The notes below the pieces were generated by a model, which saw only the letters and a program-made list of their open reading frames with translations, was not told where the DNA came from and searched no databases. This document shows positions 8,989 through 17,616 of a stretch of DNA of 64,000 nucleotides, in pieces. The position numbers and the translations under genes were made by a program. Source of the stretch: Planctomycetota bacterium (GTDB lineage: Bacteria; Planctomycetota; UBA1135); NCBI GenBank assembly GCA_026421205.1, contig JAPKBM010000006.1, positions 1-64,000 of the forward strand, given 5' to 3'. Each line of letters starts with the position of its first letter. The first letter of the stretch is position 1.

Positions 8989-9007
8989 TTGAGCGTGTTC
9001 GCTCATC

Positions 9008-9083
9008 GGGGGCATAACTCAGTTGGTAGAGTAGTTGGCTTTTAACCAATAAGTCCTAGGTTCAAGTCCTAGTGCCCTCACCA
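9008..9083 (+). tRNA. tRNA-Lys (anticodon TTT)
   Basis: A complete 76-nt cloverleaf: acceptor GGGGGCA pairs with TGCCCTC (one G-T), the anticodon stem GTTGG pairs with CCAAT around loop CTTTTAA with anticodon TTT at 9041-9043, the T arm is CCTAG-GTTCAAG-CTAG-like, and the discriminator A is followed by an encoded CCA. It lies 19 nt after frr and may be processed from the same transcript. Confidence 0.95.
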
Positions 9084-9085
9084 TC

Positions 9086-9112
9086 GCGCCGTCTTCGGAC
9101 GGCGCATTTTTT
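9086..9112 (+). terminator. Rho-independent terminator after tRNA-Lys
   Basis: GCGCCGTC and GACGGCGC form a perfect 8-bp stem closed by a stable TTCG tetraloop, followed by A and six T. It starts 3 nt after the tRNA CCA and ends the rpsB-tsf-pyrH-frr-tRNA unit. It reaches into the last codon of the convergent gene. Confidence 0.9.
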
Positions 9113-10037
9113 ATGCTCGCGCGCCTTGAACTCGTCCGCGGCGGCGCATCTCATTTTCAATGGCACCATGGAGTTGCTTGTACGACGGCCATTCTTGCGG
9201 GGCAAGTAATTCTCCTGCGCTGGCTTCGGCAGCTAAACGGTGGATCACAATTTCCTGAGGGAGTACTTCCAGAGCATCGGCTACATGTTGGATGTAATCC
9301 GCTGCCGCTTGCAGCTCAATGTCTCCTTGGATCCATTGGGCGGCCAACTTTGTTTTGCGAAGTACCATGAGTTGGTGGAACTTGACGCCATGGACCCCAG
9401 CTTTTTTGATTTCGTTCATTTGCCGAAGAAGTCCACCAGGTTTTTCACCCGGTAACCCATCAATGCAATGCGCAACGATGCTTAATCCGTACTCATGAGC
9501 GAGCGCACATGCTTTGTGAAAATTTTCCAACGTATCAAAGCGCTCAATGCGCTTTTGCACCGCGTCGTCGGCCGTTTCAAAGCCCAATTCCAGCCATACT
9601 TCCTCAAAAGTATCTTTCGCCGATGCCATCAAGGCTGCCGCTTCCGGAGTAAAACAATCTGGCCGGGTGCCGATGGCCACAATAGGAGCGTCGTCGGCCC
9701 ATTGCTTTGCGGTTTCTAGGCCTTGCTGTAGGGGAAGCAGGCTAGGGTAAGTGCTGGAATAAGATTGGAAGTACACAATGGCCGATGGGCCTTCCTTCAC
9801 CCCCCTTTGGGCTCGCTGCAACCCTTCTGCCCATTGCTCCTCCAAGGGAATTCGTGCTTTCATCGCTCCCGTTCCACTGCCGGAGACGTCACAATAAATG
9901 CACCCGCCACGGCCCCGCACCCCGTCTCGGTTGGGGCAGGTGAGGCCCAGGTCTAACATGACCCGCCGCAGCCGACGCCCTCGGGTCCGCTTTAAATGGC
10001 GGCCAAGACTGTTGACGGGGGCTTGTTCGGTTAGCAT
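9111..10037 (-). CDS. Radical SAM protein of the YhcC/TIGR01212 type
   Basis: 308 residues. The cluster cysteines follow the YhcC pattern: C34 in LTCPNRDG, then GGCIYC with C46 and C49, a C-x11-C-x2-C spacing rather than the usual CxxxCxxC. The fold continues with YFQSYSSTYP, GTRPDCF, WLELGFETADD and HCIDGLPGE, all hallmarks of this family. Its physiological substrate is not established. It is divergent from selB with only 15 bp between start codons. The ATG is preceded by TAGAAT and then GAGGAA abutting the start, which is too close for a normal ribosome binding site. Confidence 0.9.
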   Translation of the reverse strand: MLTEQAPVNSLGRHLKRTRGRRLRRVMLDLGLTCPNRDGVRGRGGCIYCDVSGSGTGAMKARIPLEEQWAEGLQRAQRGVKEGPSAIVYFQSYSSTYPSLLPLQQGLETAKQWADDAPIVAIGTRPDCFTPEAAALMASAKDTFEEVWLELGFETADDAVQKRIERFDTLENFHKACALAHEYGLSIVAHCIDGLPGEKPGGLLRQMNEIKKAGVHGVKFHQLMVLRKTKLAAQWIQGDIELQAAADYIQHVADALEVLPQEIVIHRLAAEASAGELLAPQEWPSYKQLHGAIENEMRRRGRVQGARA

Positions 10038-10043
10038 TTCCTC

Positions 10044-10049
10044 ATTCTA
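10044..10049 (-). promoter_or_regulatory. Putative -10 element for a leaderless YhcC-type transcript
   Basis: TAGAAT on the reverse strand ends 6 nt before the ATG at 10037, so RNA would begin at or beside the start codon. It belongs to a recurring pattern in this window. Confidence 0.4.
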
Positions 10050-10052
10050 CGC

Positions 10053-11963
10053 ATGAGTCCTCCACAAACACTTCCAGTTGTTCTTGGCACCGCAGGTCAT
10101 ATTGACCACGGGAAAAGTGCATTGGTAGAGGCATTGTGCGGGGAGCATCCCGACCGATGGGCGGAGGAGAAAGAGCGCGGCATCACAATGGACTTGGGGT
10201 ATGCCGAAGCCGTTTGGGAAGACGGCATGGAGATCGGCTTTGTGGATGTGCCGGGTCATGAGCGCTTGGTTCGAAAAATGGTGGCGGGTGCAACCGGCAT
10301 GGGTGCAGCAATTTTAGTCGTGGCGTGTGATGACGGGGTGATGCCGCAAACCCGTGAGCACTTTGAGGTGTTGCAATTGTTGGGGATCCACCAAGGCTTG
10401 GTGGTGCTGACGAAAGTTGATTTAACGGATAAGGACATGTTGGAGCTTGTGCACGCAGAAGTAGAGGAATTATTGGAGGGCAGTGCATGGGAAGGTTGCC
10501 CGGTCCTTTCCGTGAGCGCGCATTCTGGCCAAGGAATGCCCGAACTTCGCCAAGCTCTTCGTCTTCTTGCGGAAGAAGTTAAGAGGAAGCCAAGTCCAGC
10601 AGCATTCCGATTACCCGTGCAAAGAGCTTTTGCCCTTCATGGTGCAGGCACGGTAGCAACGGGCGTTTGCGCATTTGGGTCGTTGCAAGAAGGAGATCCC
10701 GTGGAGGTACACCCCCATAAAAAAACAAGTCGTGTGAGGCGCGTCCACATTCACGGTCGGCCCCATGCTGCAACAGGGCCGGGCTTGCGTACCGCGCTCA
10801 ACCTCCCCGATTTCCAAAAAACGGATTGCTCACGAGGAACCGTGTTAGCAGCCCCAGGAACCGTGCAATCAGGGCATCTTCTGCGAATTTGGTGGCAGCC
10901 TGTGCCGAAGGCACCCAAGTTAAAGCAAGGTGGAGAGGTTCATGTCTTGTCGGGGACGGCAGCGGAGAAAGGTCGGCTTTACTTGCCCTTGGATATTCCC
11001 GTGCACGGTGTTGTCGCCGAAGTCCTTTTAGAGGTTCCAATGGCCTTGGTTCCAGGAGATGCTGTTTTGCTCCGGCGCTTAAGTCCAGCACAAAATTTAG
11101 GGGCGGGTCCATTTTTGGGCTTCGCAAAACATCGACTGCGCGCGAAAGATGTGGACTTAAGAGAAGAATTGTCAACGCGTGCGCAGTGTTTGGGTAACCC
11201 GATAGAACTTTTAGCGCATGAGTTAGATCAATCCCAAGTTCCAGTGAAGCCAAAGGCACTTTGTTTGTCGTTGGGCTGGCGCACCGAGGCGTTGATGCCG
11301 CTGTTGGAGGACCTCACGCAGCAAGGCCGTGTGCGCGTTGTAGGCGAGGGTTATGTCGGCCTGGGAAGTGCTGGGGAACTGGTACAGGATGTGGCCGAAG
11401 TCATTGCCCATTGGCAAAAAAAGCATCCACATCGTAGTTGTCTCCCGGTCCAAGCTTTGCAAGGCCGTCTTGGAAAAGAAAAGTTTGCCACATTGGCCTC
11501 GATGTCCATCGGAGAGATGGAATTACTGGGCCTTGTTCCGCAGGCAGGTACGTTGTGGAGAATAATAATGGCCTCTTTACCGGAGGATTTGGTGGCTCAA
11601 GGAAGTCGATGTCTGTCCCAGCTTGTAGGAGCTGGTTTGATGCCGCCGGATTTGGAGACACTGTGTGCGGAGCAGAATGTTTCTGCGGAATGGAAAGACG
11701 TGATGGCGGAGTATTTGGAGGACACTGGGCAAGTCCTCCGACGCGGCTCTTTGCTTTTTGCCAGAGAACCTGTGGAGAAGCTCCGGGAATTGGTTGTAGA
11801 GCAGCTCAACGCCGACGGCATGAATATCCCCGCCTTGCGGGATTATTTCGGCACTTCTCGAAAGTATCTTATGCCCCTATTAGAGTTTTTGGATGAACGA
11901 GGGGTAACCATGCGTCGTGGCCCCAACAGGATTTTGAAGAATCCGACGGCTCCACTGCTTTAG
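10053..11963 (+). CDS. selB: Selenocysteine-specific elongation factor SelB
   Basis: 636 residues, normal for SelB, which delivers Sec-tRNA(Sec) to in-frame UGA codons. The GTPase domain shows GHIDHGKS (15-22), ERGITMDLGY (41-50), DVPGHE (65-70) and TKVD (120-123). EF-Tu-like beta domains II and III follow. The C-terminal part reads as winged-helix repeats that would bind the SECIS hairpin (VSAEWKDVMAEYLEDTGQVLRRG, then LRDYFGTSRKYLMPLLEFLDERG). The genome should therefore also encode selA, selD and tRNA-Sec, none of which is in this window. No selenoprotein was recognised nearby. Confidence 0.92.
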   Translation: MSPPQTLPVVLGTAGHIDHGKSALVEALCGEHPDRWAEEKERGITMDLGYAEAVWEDGMEIGFVDVPGHERLVRKMVAGATGMGAAILVVACDDGVMPQTREHFEVLQLLGIHQGLVVLTKVDLTDKDMLELVHAEVEELLEGSAWEGCPVLSVSAHSGQGMPELRQALRLLAEEVKRKPSPAAFRLPVQRAFALHGAGTVATGVCAFGSLQEGDPVEVHPHKKTSRVRRVHIHGRPHAATGPGLRTALNLPDFQKTDCSRGTVLAAPGTVQSGHLLRIWWQPVPKAPKLKQGGEVHVLSGTAAEKGRLYLPLDIPVHGVVAEVLLEVPMALVPGDAVLLRRLSPAQNLGAGPFLGFAKHRLRAKDVDLREELSTRAQCLGNPIELLAHELDQSQVPVKPKALCLSLGWRTEALMPLLEDLTQQGRVRVVGEGYVGLGSAGELVQDVAEVIAHWQKKHPHRSCLPVQALQGRLGKEKFATLASMSIGEMELLGLVPQAGTLWRIIMASLPEDLVAQGSRCLSQLVGAGLMPPDLETLCAEQNVSAEWKDVMAEYLEDTGQVLRRGSLLFAREPVEKLRELVVEQLNADGMNIPALRDYFGTSRKYLMPLLEFLDERGVTMRRGPNRILKNPTAPLL

Positions 11964-12116
11964 GACTGATGGGATGCCACGATGCAAGTATTCCCACGTA
12001 CATTTTTTCTTCTCCTCTCTCTTTTTCGCGCTCTCTTGTTTCGGGAGTAGTGACGATTCTGGTGCTGGAAGTCAGATCCAGGTGTGTCTATCTCTGGCAG
12101 TAATTCGCGGAGTGAT

Positions 12117-12836
12117 TCAGTAAGTCTTACTTCTGATCATGTCAGCGGCCTTTTTGATTCGTTTTTGCGTGCTAATTTCGCACCAAAATCCAGAATGAAG
12201 AAGGCCGCGGGGTGCATGGTTTTGCTCCATCAATGGCAGCACTGCGTGCCGCACTATGCAGAGGAGTTCGGCGGGCCACTTCGCCTGATATTGCTGAAGC
12301 TGCTCCACCCACGAGAGGGCCGGTCGGCAGATTCCTGTAAAGACTCCGGCGTGCGGCTCATAGGCCGGAGGTCCCTTGGGACGTAAGGCAAGGAGCCTTT
12401 GATGTTCATCCACTTGGAACCCACCGAAGGTCTCCAGAGAACTTTTTGTATGAAGCACCAGAGTCGAGGGCGGTTCTAGGAGGAGGTCGGCACAATTGTA
12501 ATCCGTGAAAATTTTTGCATTGATGACTAAGTCAGGAACCGCGCCCCAGCGGTGAGATACTTCGAGTAACGTCCCTCCGGTTCCTAGCAGTTCTGGTTCT
12601 TCGAGGAAATGAAGTTGAAGTCCATGCGCATGCGTTTCGGCTACTTCGCGTACTTGTTCGGGCTTCCAATGCAGGTTGAGCCAGACATCGGTAATACCTG
12701 CAAGTTTGAGTCGAGGTAATAGAAAGGCAAGCGGAGAGGTTCCGGCTACCGGGACACAAGCCTTCGCCCACCGATTGCGGAGTTCTCCCAGCCGCGTGGC
12801 TTTTCCGGCGGTCAACAAAAGAGCGGTCTTGGTCAT
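12117..12836 (-). CDS. MurU-like sugar-1-phosphate nucleotidyltransferase with altered metal site
   Basis: 239 residues from ATG 12836; upstream open sequence to 13016 lies inside the kinase gene and is not family-like. MTKTALLLTAGKATRL is a variant of the nucleotide-binding loop (usual GxGTRL), followed by WAKACVPV, LLGTGGTL and HAGVFTGI. MurU couples UTP to MurNAc-1-phosphate in cell-wall recycling. The metal-binding aspartate, normally in a NGD motif, reads NAK at 106-108, and the second (DVGT) reads EIST at 220-223. Activity is therefore uncertain. The gene overlaps the AmgK-like gene by ATGA and looks co-translated with it. Confidence 0.8.
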   Translation of the reverse strand: MTKTALLLTAGKATRLGELRNRWAKACVPVAGTSPLAFLLPRLKLAGITDVWLNLHWKPEQVREVAETHAHGLQLHFLEEPELLGTGGTLLEVSHRWGAVPDLVINAKIFTDYNCADLLLEPPSTLVLHTKSSLETFGGFQVDEHQRLLALRPKGPPAYEPHAGVFTGICRPALSWVEQLQQYQAKWPAELLCIVRHAVLPLMEQNHAPRGLLHSGFWCEISTQKRIKKAADMIRSKTY

Positions 12837-13690
12837 GAAAGAATACGTGTTACGTGGATGCGCGCACGGCTTTGAGGTTCTTCGTAGTCCGTGCGCCCCT
12901 CTTGGATTAAACGCCCAAATGTTCCAAGGGCCTTCCAGACGCGTTGAAGTTGTGTGACGCGAAAGATTTCTTTGGATTTTTCTTCCGACCAACCTTCGGC
13001 ATCGCCGACCTCGCACGCTTCCCGAAGAAGCCTTTTTTGAAACAACTCGGAAACATCGTAATAGGCATCCGTCGCTAAGGAGGCTAAGTCATAAAGGACG
13101 GGGCCTGGGCGAAGATCTTGGTAATCAATGCATGCCACCTCACCTGTTTCCAGGAACAAAAGATTGCGAGAATGAAAATCTCTGTGCTGCGGCGCCCAAG
13201 GCTTCTCCGACGCAGATTTCGCGAGAGCCTGGCAGTCCTTCGCTAAAACTCCCGACGCGGAGTCCGCGTAGTCTTGAAATATCTGCAATTCCTTCAAGAA
13301 AAGTGTTTCATCTAAAGCCCATCTTGCATTCGAAATTGACAAGGGAATGGGGGACTTCGAGAAATTCCGTCGGAGTTCTAAAACTTGCTCCATGTGCTCT
13401 AGGGTTGGCTGATGCACAAAGTGCATATCCCCCAAATCCTCAACCCAATATGCCGTTTGTGCACCGTCGGCGCGGGTACACACTTCCCTGATGCGAGGCG
13501 CCCGAACCTTTTGCTGATGCAACCACTTCCAAAGCGCAGGGTCGGGGACTTGTGCCGACGTGACTAGCAACCATCCATGTTTCTCTGGGGCAAAAGGTCG
13601 GTAATACCGACGGTCTCCCGCTTCCGGTGTTAAAAGTTTGCCGATTTTATGAGCGTCGCCTTGCAAGGCACGGGTTAAGTCCTCCTTCAT
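12833..13690 (-). CDS. AmgK-like sugar kinase (aminoglycoside phosphotransferase fold)
   Basis: 285 residues. The kinase signature is HRDFHSRN at 169-176 (catalytic Asp, metal-binding Asn), followed by IDYQD at 188-192 and GPVLYDLASL at 196-205, wording characteristic of AmgK, the anomeric MurNAc/GlcNAc kinase of peptidoglycan recycling. EDLGD at 84-88 is another family mark. It lies between a sugar isomerase-like gene and a MurU-like gene, linked to both by 4-bp overlaps. AmgK-MurU pairs make UDP-MurNAc from recycled MurNAc. The pairing supports this role, though the partner's altered metal site raises doubt about the final step. Confidence 0.85.
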   Translation of the reverse strand: MKEDLTRALQGDAHKIGKLLTPEAGDRRYYRPFAPEKHGWLLVTSAQVPDPALWKWLHQQKVRAPRIREVCTRADGAQTAYWVEDLGDMHFVHQPTLEHMEQVLELRRNFSKSPIPLSISNARWALDETLFLKELQIFQDYADSASGVLAKDCQALAKSASEKPWAPQHRDFHSRNLLFLETGEVACIDYQDLRPGPVLYDLASLATDAYYDVSELFQKRLLREACEVGDAEGWSEEKSKEIFRVTQLQRVWKALGTFGRLIQEGRTDYEEPQSRARIHVTRILS

Positions 13691-14541
13691 GCGTCTTGCG
13701 GAAAAAAGTCATCTCGAAAAGAGTCCACATGTTGCATTTGTTCTTTCATTACTTCCTCTAAATCCTGTTTCCCCTTTGAGAAGTCACGAATTTCTAGTGC
13801 TCCGCTTCCCTGGTAATTCCCCTCTTCCAACTTTTTCAAAACCTCTGCCCAAGGGATGGAGCCTTGCCCTGGTGCAAGGTGCGCATCCTTCTTTCCATCA
13901 TTGTCATGCACGTGTAAGTGATCCAAGCGGGGGAGTGCATCTTCCAACTCCGCCAACACCCCACCCAAAACATGCGCATGGCCCAAGTCCAAACAGATCC
14001 CCGCCTCTTCATGAGGGTCCACGCGGTTTAATAACTGCACCAAAGCACCGGCGCGGGTGCCGTCGGAAATGATATTTTCCAAAAGGAGTTTGACGCCACA
14101 CTTTTTGGCGATGGGAAGAAGTTCGGCCACGGCAGAATCCGCCAAGGCCTGGGTTTCCGAAGTCCATACATCTTTGGGCCAACCCAAATGAAGGACCGCG
14201 CCTTCTGCACCCAACGCAGCCGCTGCGTGCAAGCCTTCGGCCATGCCTTGGATTGCCACGCGCCGATCCGCAGGGTCTGGGGCAATAACAGACCACGTTT
14301 CTCCTCGTTCCAATAAATCTGGCACGGAAGGGTAGAAGGGCAAATGAACCGTGTGGGTGCAAAGTCCTGAGTCGGCCAATGCCTGCCCAAATTCCCGAAG
14401 TCGTGACTCATTCCGCCATGGCACATGAGGTTCCGCCAGCCAAACTTCGGCCCCGCCACACCCGCAATGTTGCAGGGCTTGGAGCGCGCGGGCATTCATG
14501 GTGTGGTACACCAATAGATGCGTGGACAGGGTCAGTTCCAT
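13687..14541 (-). CDS. Sugar phosphate isomerase/epimerase-like TIM barrel (AP endonuclease family 2 fold)
   Basis: 284 residues from ATG 14541; a TTG at 14544 directly before it is the alternative. The barrel pattern shows GGAEVWL, HTVHLPFYPS, EGAVLHLGWP, KLLLENI, GICLDLGHAH, LDHLHVHDNDGKKDAH and GALEIRD, with the His, Glu and Asp residues that bind metal in xylose-isomerase-like enzymes. The substrate is unknown. Being first in an operon with AmgK-like and MurU-like genes suggests amino-sugar or cell-wall sugar metabolism, which is inference. It is divergent from the HEAT-vWA gene with only 19 bp between the two ATG codons. Confidence 0.85.
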   Translation of the reverse strand: MELTLSTHLLVYHTMNARALQALQHCGCGGAEVWLAEPHVPWRNESRLREFGQALADSGLCTHTVHLPFYPSVPDLLERGETWSVIAPDPADRRVAIQGMAEGLHAAAALGAEGAVLHLGWPKDVWTSETQALADSAVAELLPIAKKCGVKLLLENIISDGTRAGALVQLLNRVDPHEEAGICLDLGHAHVLGGVLAELEDALPRLDHLHVHDNDGKKDAHLAPGQGSIPWAEVLKKLEEGNYQGSGALEIRDFSKGKQDLEEVMKEQMQHVDSFRDDFFPQDA

Positions 14542-14549
14542 CAAGCAGG

Positions 14550-14556
14550 TATCCTA
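14550..14556. promoter_or_regulatory. Shared heptamer TATCCTA: overlapping divergent -10 elements
   Basis: TATCCT on the + strand (14550-14555) ends 5 nt before the ATG at 14561. TAGGAT on the - strand (14551-14556) ends 6 nt before TTG 14544 and 9 nt before ATG 14541. The two putative -10 boxes share six bases, so only one could be occupied at a time. Confidence 0.4.
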
Positions 14557-14560
14557 GACG

Positions 14561-16105
14561 ATGATGATTGCCGCTTCACTCCTCCTCTTCCCTTCTCTTT
14601 TTGCTTTGCAAATGGATGAGACGGTCAAGGACTTCAAGCGCTACTTCCGGAAATCCAAAGACCCCATTGAGCGCGTGGAATTCATCCGATCCCTAGAGGA
14701 CATTGATAGTCCCGACGTCCTCAAGGTGCTTCTACCCGTCCTCAAGGACAAGGACCCGAACGTCATCCGGGCTGCGGAGATTGTGATTGCGCAACTACCG
14801 ACGCCCTCCTCGCGTGCCGGTTTTCTTTTGCCCTTTGAAAAAGGGAAGCCACTTTTGCAGGTCGTGGCGGGAATGAAAGCAGCCTCGACCGGGAAATGGC
14901 GGGAATATATGGAATCTAGCCGTCTCTATTTACGGCATAAGGATGCCGATGTTCGGCTCTGGTCGGCGGTTTGCGCGGGCGCTTTTTTGGACGAGGCGGC
15001 GTTGGATGATTTAGTGGCCTTAGTGGGGGAAGACGAAAACCCCTTGGTGCGCGTGGCGGCCATCGATGCTTTGCAAGTGATTGGGGTAGGGCAGGAAGAT
15101 GTGGCCGCGCCTCCGTTATTGCTGGCCTTGGGGTCGGAGAATTTATCCGTGGCAACGGCGGCTTGTTTGGCCCTGCAAAGAATTCGTCATAAAGAGGCAA
15201 TCCCAGCACTCCTGAACCTTTGGGAGACCGGAGAGGGTCGGATTTTGCAAAATATCTATCCGACTTTATTAGAAATCACGGACTTGCAGTTTAGTGATGA
15301 CCCTGCACAATGGCGTCGGTGGTGGAATCGTGCGGCGGAAAATTATGTGATTCCGACACCAGAAGAATTGGCAACGCGCGCGGCAGCTCGTTCAAAGGCG
15401 GCTGGTCAATATATATCGAAAACGAAAAGCGCATCTTTTGCTGGTATTGACACGCCCAGCCGCGAAGTTGTTTTTGTGGTCGATGTTTCGGGGTCCATGG
15501 AAGACCTCGTTTTGCAGCGAGACAAATTCCGAGAAGCTGGACACAAGCGTTTGACCAAGATGGAAATCATCAAAAAAGAATTGGAGTCGGCCATTGAGGG
15601 CCTTGGCCCGGAAGTGCGTTTCAATGTGCACTCTTTTGCCAGCAACACGCGTTCTTGGCGGAAGACATTGATGCCTGCCAATGCATTGAATAAAAAAGGA
15701 GCCATTCAATACGTAAAAAAATTGAAAGCTCTGGGCGGTGCCGCGGCCCAAGCGCGGGCGTCGGTCGGACTCTCCGGATCTGCCGGTGCGGAGGAAGGAC
15801 GCACCAACACTTGGGGTGCGCTTCTTCTTGGCTTGGGGGTGGGCAATGAAAAAGTCCGCCGTGCCGTCACGCAATCTGCCTCTGAAGAGGTGGTTGGCGT
15901 CGGCGACACCCTCTTTTTCTTTTCGGACGGCCTCCCGACCGTAGGGGAGTTCGTGGATACGGTGGAAATCCGCAATGGGATTGCCGAAATCAACCGTTTT
16001 CGGCGGATAACCATCCATACCGTGGCCATTGGGGACTTTAAGAAGGACTGGATGCGCATGTTGGCCTCAGAGAACCGAGGGCAATTTGTGGATTTAGGCC
16101 GTTAA
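14561..16105 (+). CDS. Secreted HEAT-repeat plus von Willebrand factor A domain protein
   Basis: 514 residues. A short signal peptide (AASLLLFPSLFALQ) is followed by HEAT-like helical repeats to about residue 235, with recurring patterns such as DADVRLWSAVCAGAF and NPLVRVAAIDALQVIG. A vWA domain starts near 300 with a complete MIDAS metal site: DVSGS at 308-312, the TNTW threonine and SDG with D456. Such domains bind protein ligands through a divalent metal. This architecture is frequent in Planctomycetota, but its role is unknown. It is divergent from the sugar isomerase gene; no terminator is visible before the rho leader. Confidence 0.88.
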   Translation: MMIAASLLLFPSLFALQMDETVKDFKRYFRKSKDPIERVEFIRSLEDIDSPDVLKVLLPVLKDKDPNVIRAAEIVIAQLPTPSSRAGFLLPFEKGKPLLQVVAGMKAASTGKWREYMESSRLYLRHKDADVRLWSAVCAGAFLDEAALDDLVALVGEDENPLVRVAAIDALQVIGVGQEDVAAPPLLLALGSENLSVATAACLALQRIRHKEAIPALLNLWETGEGRILQNIYPTLLEITDLQFSDDPAQWRRWWNRAAENYVIPTPEELATRAAARSKAAGQYISKTKSASFAGIDTPSREVVFVVDVSGSMEDLVLQRDKFREAGHKRLTKMEIIKKELESAIEGLGPEVRFNVHSFASNTRSWRKTLMPANALNKKGAIQYVKKLKALGGAAAQARASVGLSGSAGAEEGRTNTWGALLLGLGVGNEKVRRAVTQSASEEVVGVGDTLFFFSDGLPTVGEFVDTVEIRNGIAEINRFRRITIHTVAIGDFKKDWMRMLASENRGQFVDLGR

Positions 16106-16281
16106 ACTCGGCTTGCCTTCCTGGGAACGCGCCCCCATAATGGGCTCTGCGTCGTAGCACGGCTTAGCCTGGTTTGTCGGTTCGGGACGTAGAGACTGGA
16201 GATTTCTCCACCTCACTTGACTCATTCGTTGATGGCGCAGTTTCCAGGGCTGCTTGACCTCACGACCTCACTGAGGAAATC

Positions 16282-17616
16282 ATGACCGAAGAATCCGTAC
16301 CTGAAAAGGAAGAACGTCGGCGGAAGCGTAGACGTCGTCGCCCCGGTGGCATTCCCCACACCCCTCAGCCTTCTGAGGGGTCAGAGGCCGTGGCCGCGCC
16401 TGAAAAGAAGCGTCGTCCTCGTCCTCGTCGGTCGCCTGGAGCGTCCGCCGAACGGACCGAGCGCCCCCCGCGTTCCTCCGCATCCACTTCGGTAGACGTC
16501 TCTGGTTTATTAGATTTGCGTGAGGATGGCACCGGATTCCTTCGGCAATTAGATGAGGATTTAAAGGCCCAAAAGACGGATCCCATGATTCCGGCTCCGC
16601 TCACGCGAAAGTTTGGCTTGAAAAACGGCTCTATTATTGCTGGAAAGGGGACTCAGAGCCGTGGGCATGACAGCCCCCGCGTGAATTTGATTGAAACGGT
16701 GGACGGGGAAAAACCGACCCAGCGGAAACGATCGGGCGGCTTCCAAAAATTCACCGTGATTGACCCTGACTTTCAGTATGAGTTAGGCGGTTGCGAGCAA
16801 GAAGGGCAGTTGTCCATGCGTATTTTGGATTTGCTTTGCCCCTTAGGGCGCGGACAGCGTGGGCTTTTGGTGGCGCCCCCGCGCACCGGAAAGACAACCC
16901 TCATGCAGCAAATTGCCACGAGCATTCAAGGGTTGTATCCCGACGTCCATCTTATGATTCTTTTGGTGGATGAACGCCCAGAAGAAGCGACCTACTGGCG
17001 ACGGGCTGTCAAAAATGGCGAGGTCTACGTCAGCACCATGGACGAGTCTCCGAAAAATCATGTTCGTTTGGCCGAACTCGTGCAGTTTCGTGCGGAGCGT
17101 TTGGTCGAGGCCGGAAAAGAAGTTGTGATCCTTTTGGATTCCATTACGCGGTTGACGCGCGCTTACAACAACCTTTTGGGTGGTAAGGATTCCAAGACGA
17201 TGTCGGGTGGTTTGTCTACGAATGTCTTTACAAAGCCTAAGCGGTTTTTTGGCGCCGCGCGGAACACCGAAGACGCCGGTTCACTCACCATTTTGGCCAC
17301 CGCGTTGATTCGAACCGGTTCTAGAATGGACGACATTATTTTCGAAGAGTTCAAAGGTACCGGCAACATGGAGCTGACCCTGGATCGCATGTTGGCCGAC
17401 CGTCGTATCTTTCCGGCCATGAGCATTACATCCACGGGTACCCGAAAGGAAGAACGGCTGTTCACACGAACGACCATGAAGAAAATCAATATTTTGCGCC
17501 GTGTGTTGAGTCGGATGCGCCCACGCGAGGCTATGGAAATGATGATTGACCGTTTAGCTCAATATCCATCGAACGAAGACTTCCTTGCTGCGTTCTCCTT
17601 GGATGATGTCTCCTGA
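16282..17616 (+). CDS. rho: Transcription termination factor Rho
   Basis: 444 residues, close to the usual 420. The N-terminus is a very basic low-complexity stretch (KEERRRKRRRRRP) before the RNA-binding domain. The ATPase core has Walker A APPRTGKT at 198-205, MILLVDERPEEAT with the Walker B region, and the Q-loop/R-loop segment with LLDSITRLTRAYNN and GGKDSKTMSGGLS. TGAGGAAATC gives a good ribosome binding site. The 176-bp leader contains several CCTCA copies able to pair with the TGAGG ribosome binding site; rho is autoregulated in other bacteria, so this may matter. Its end overlaps the next ABC gene. Confidence 0.96.
   Translation: MTEESVPEKEERRRKRRRRRPGGIPHTPQPSEGSEAVAAPEKKRRPRPRRSPGASAERTERPPRSSASTSVDVSGLLDLREDGTGFLRQLDEDLKAQKTDPMIPAPLTRKFGLKNGSIIAGKGTQSRGHDSPRVNLIETVDGEKPTQRKRSGGFQKFTVIDPDFQYELGGCEQEGQLSMRILDLLCPLGRGQRGLLVAPPRTGKTTLMQQIATSIQGLYPDVHLMILLVDERPEEATYWRRAVKNGEVYVSTMDESPKNHVRLAELVQFRAERLVEAGKEVVILLDSITRLTRAYNNLLGGKDSKTMSGGLSTNVFTKPKRFFGAARNTEDAGSLTILATALIRTGSRMDDIIFEEFKGTGNMELTLDRMLADRRIFPAMSITSTGTRKEERLFTRTTMKKINILRRVLSRMRPREAMEMMIDRLAQYPSNEDFLAAFSLDDVS

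Noticed and set aside
11974-12123. 49-codon frame with a hydrophobic stretch and a possible lipoprotein-like cysteine between selB and the MurU-like gene
   Set aside because: Too short, poor lipobox, no ribosome binding site, and its end overlaps the opposite gene. The hydrophobic part reflects a pyrimidine-rich tract.
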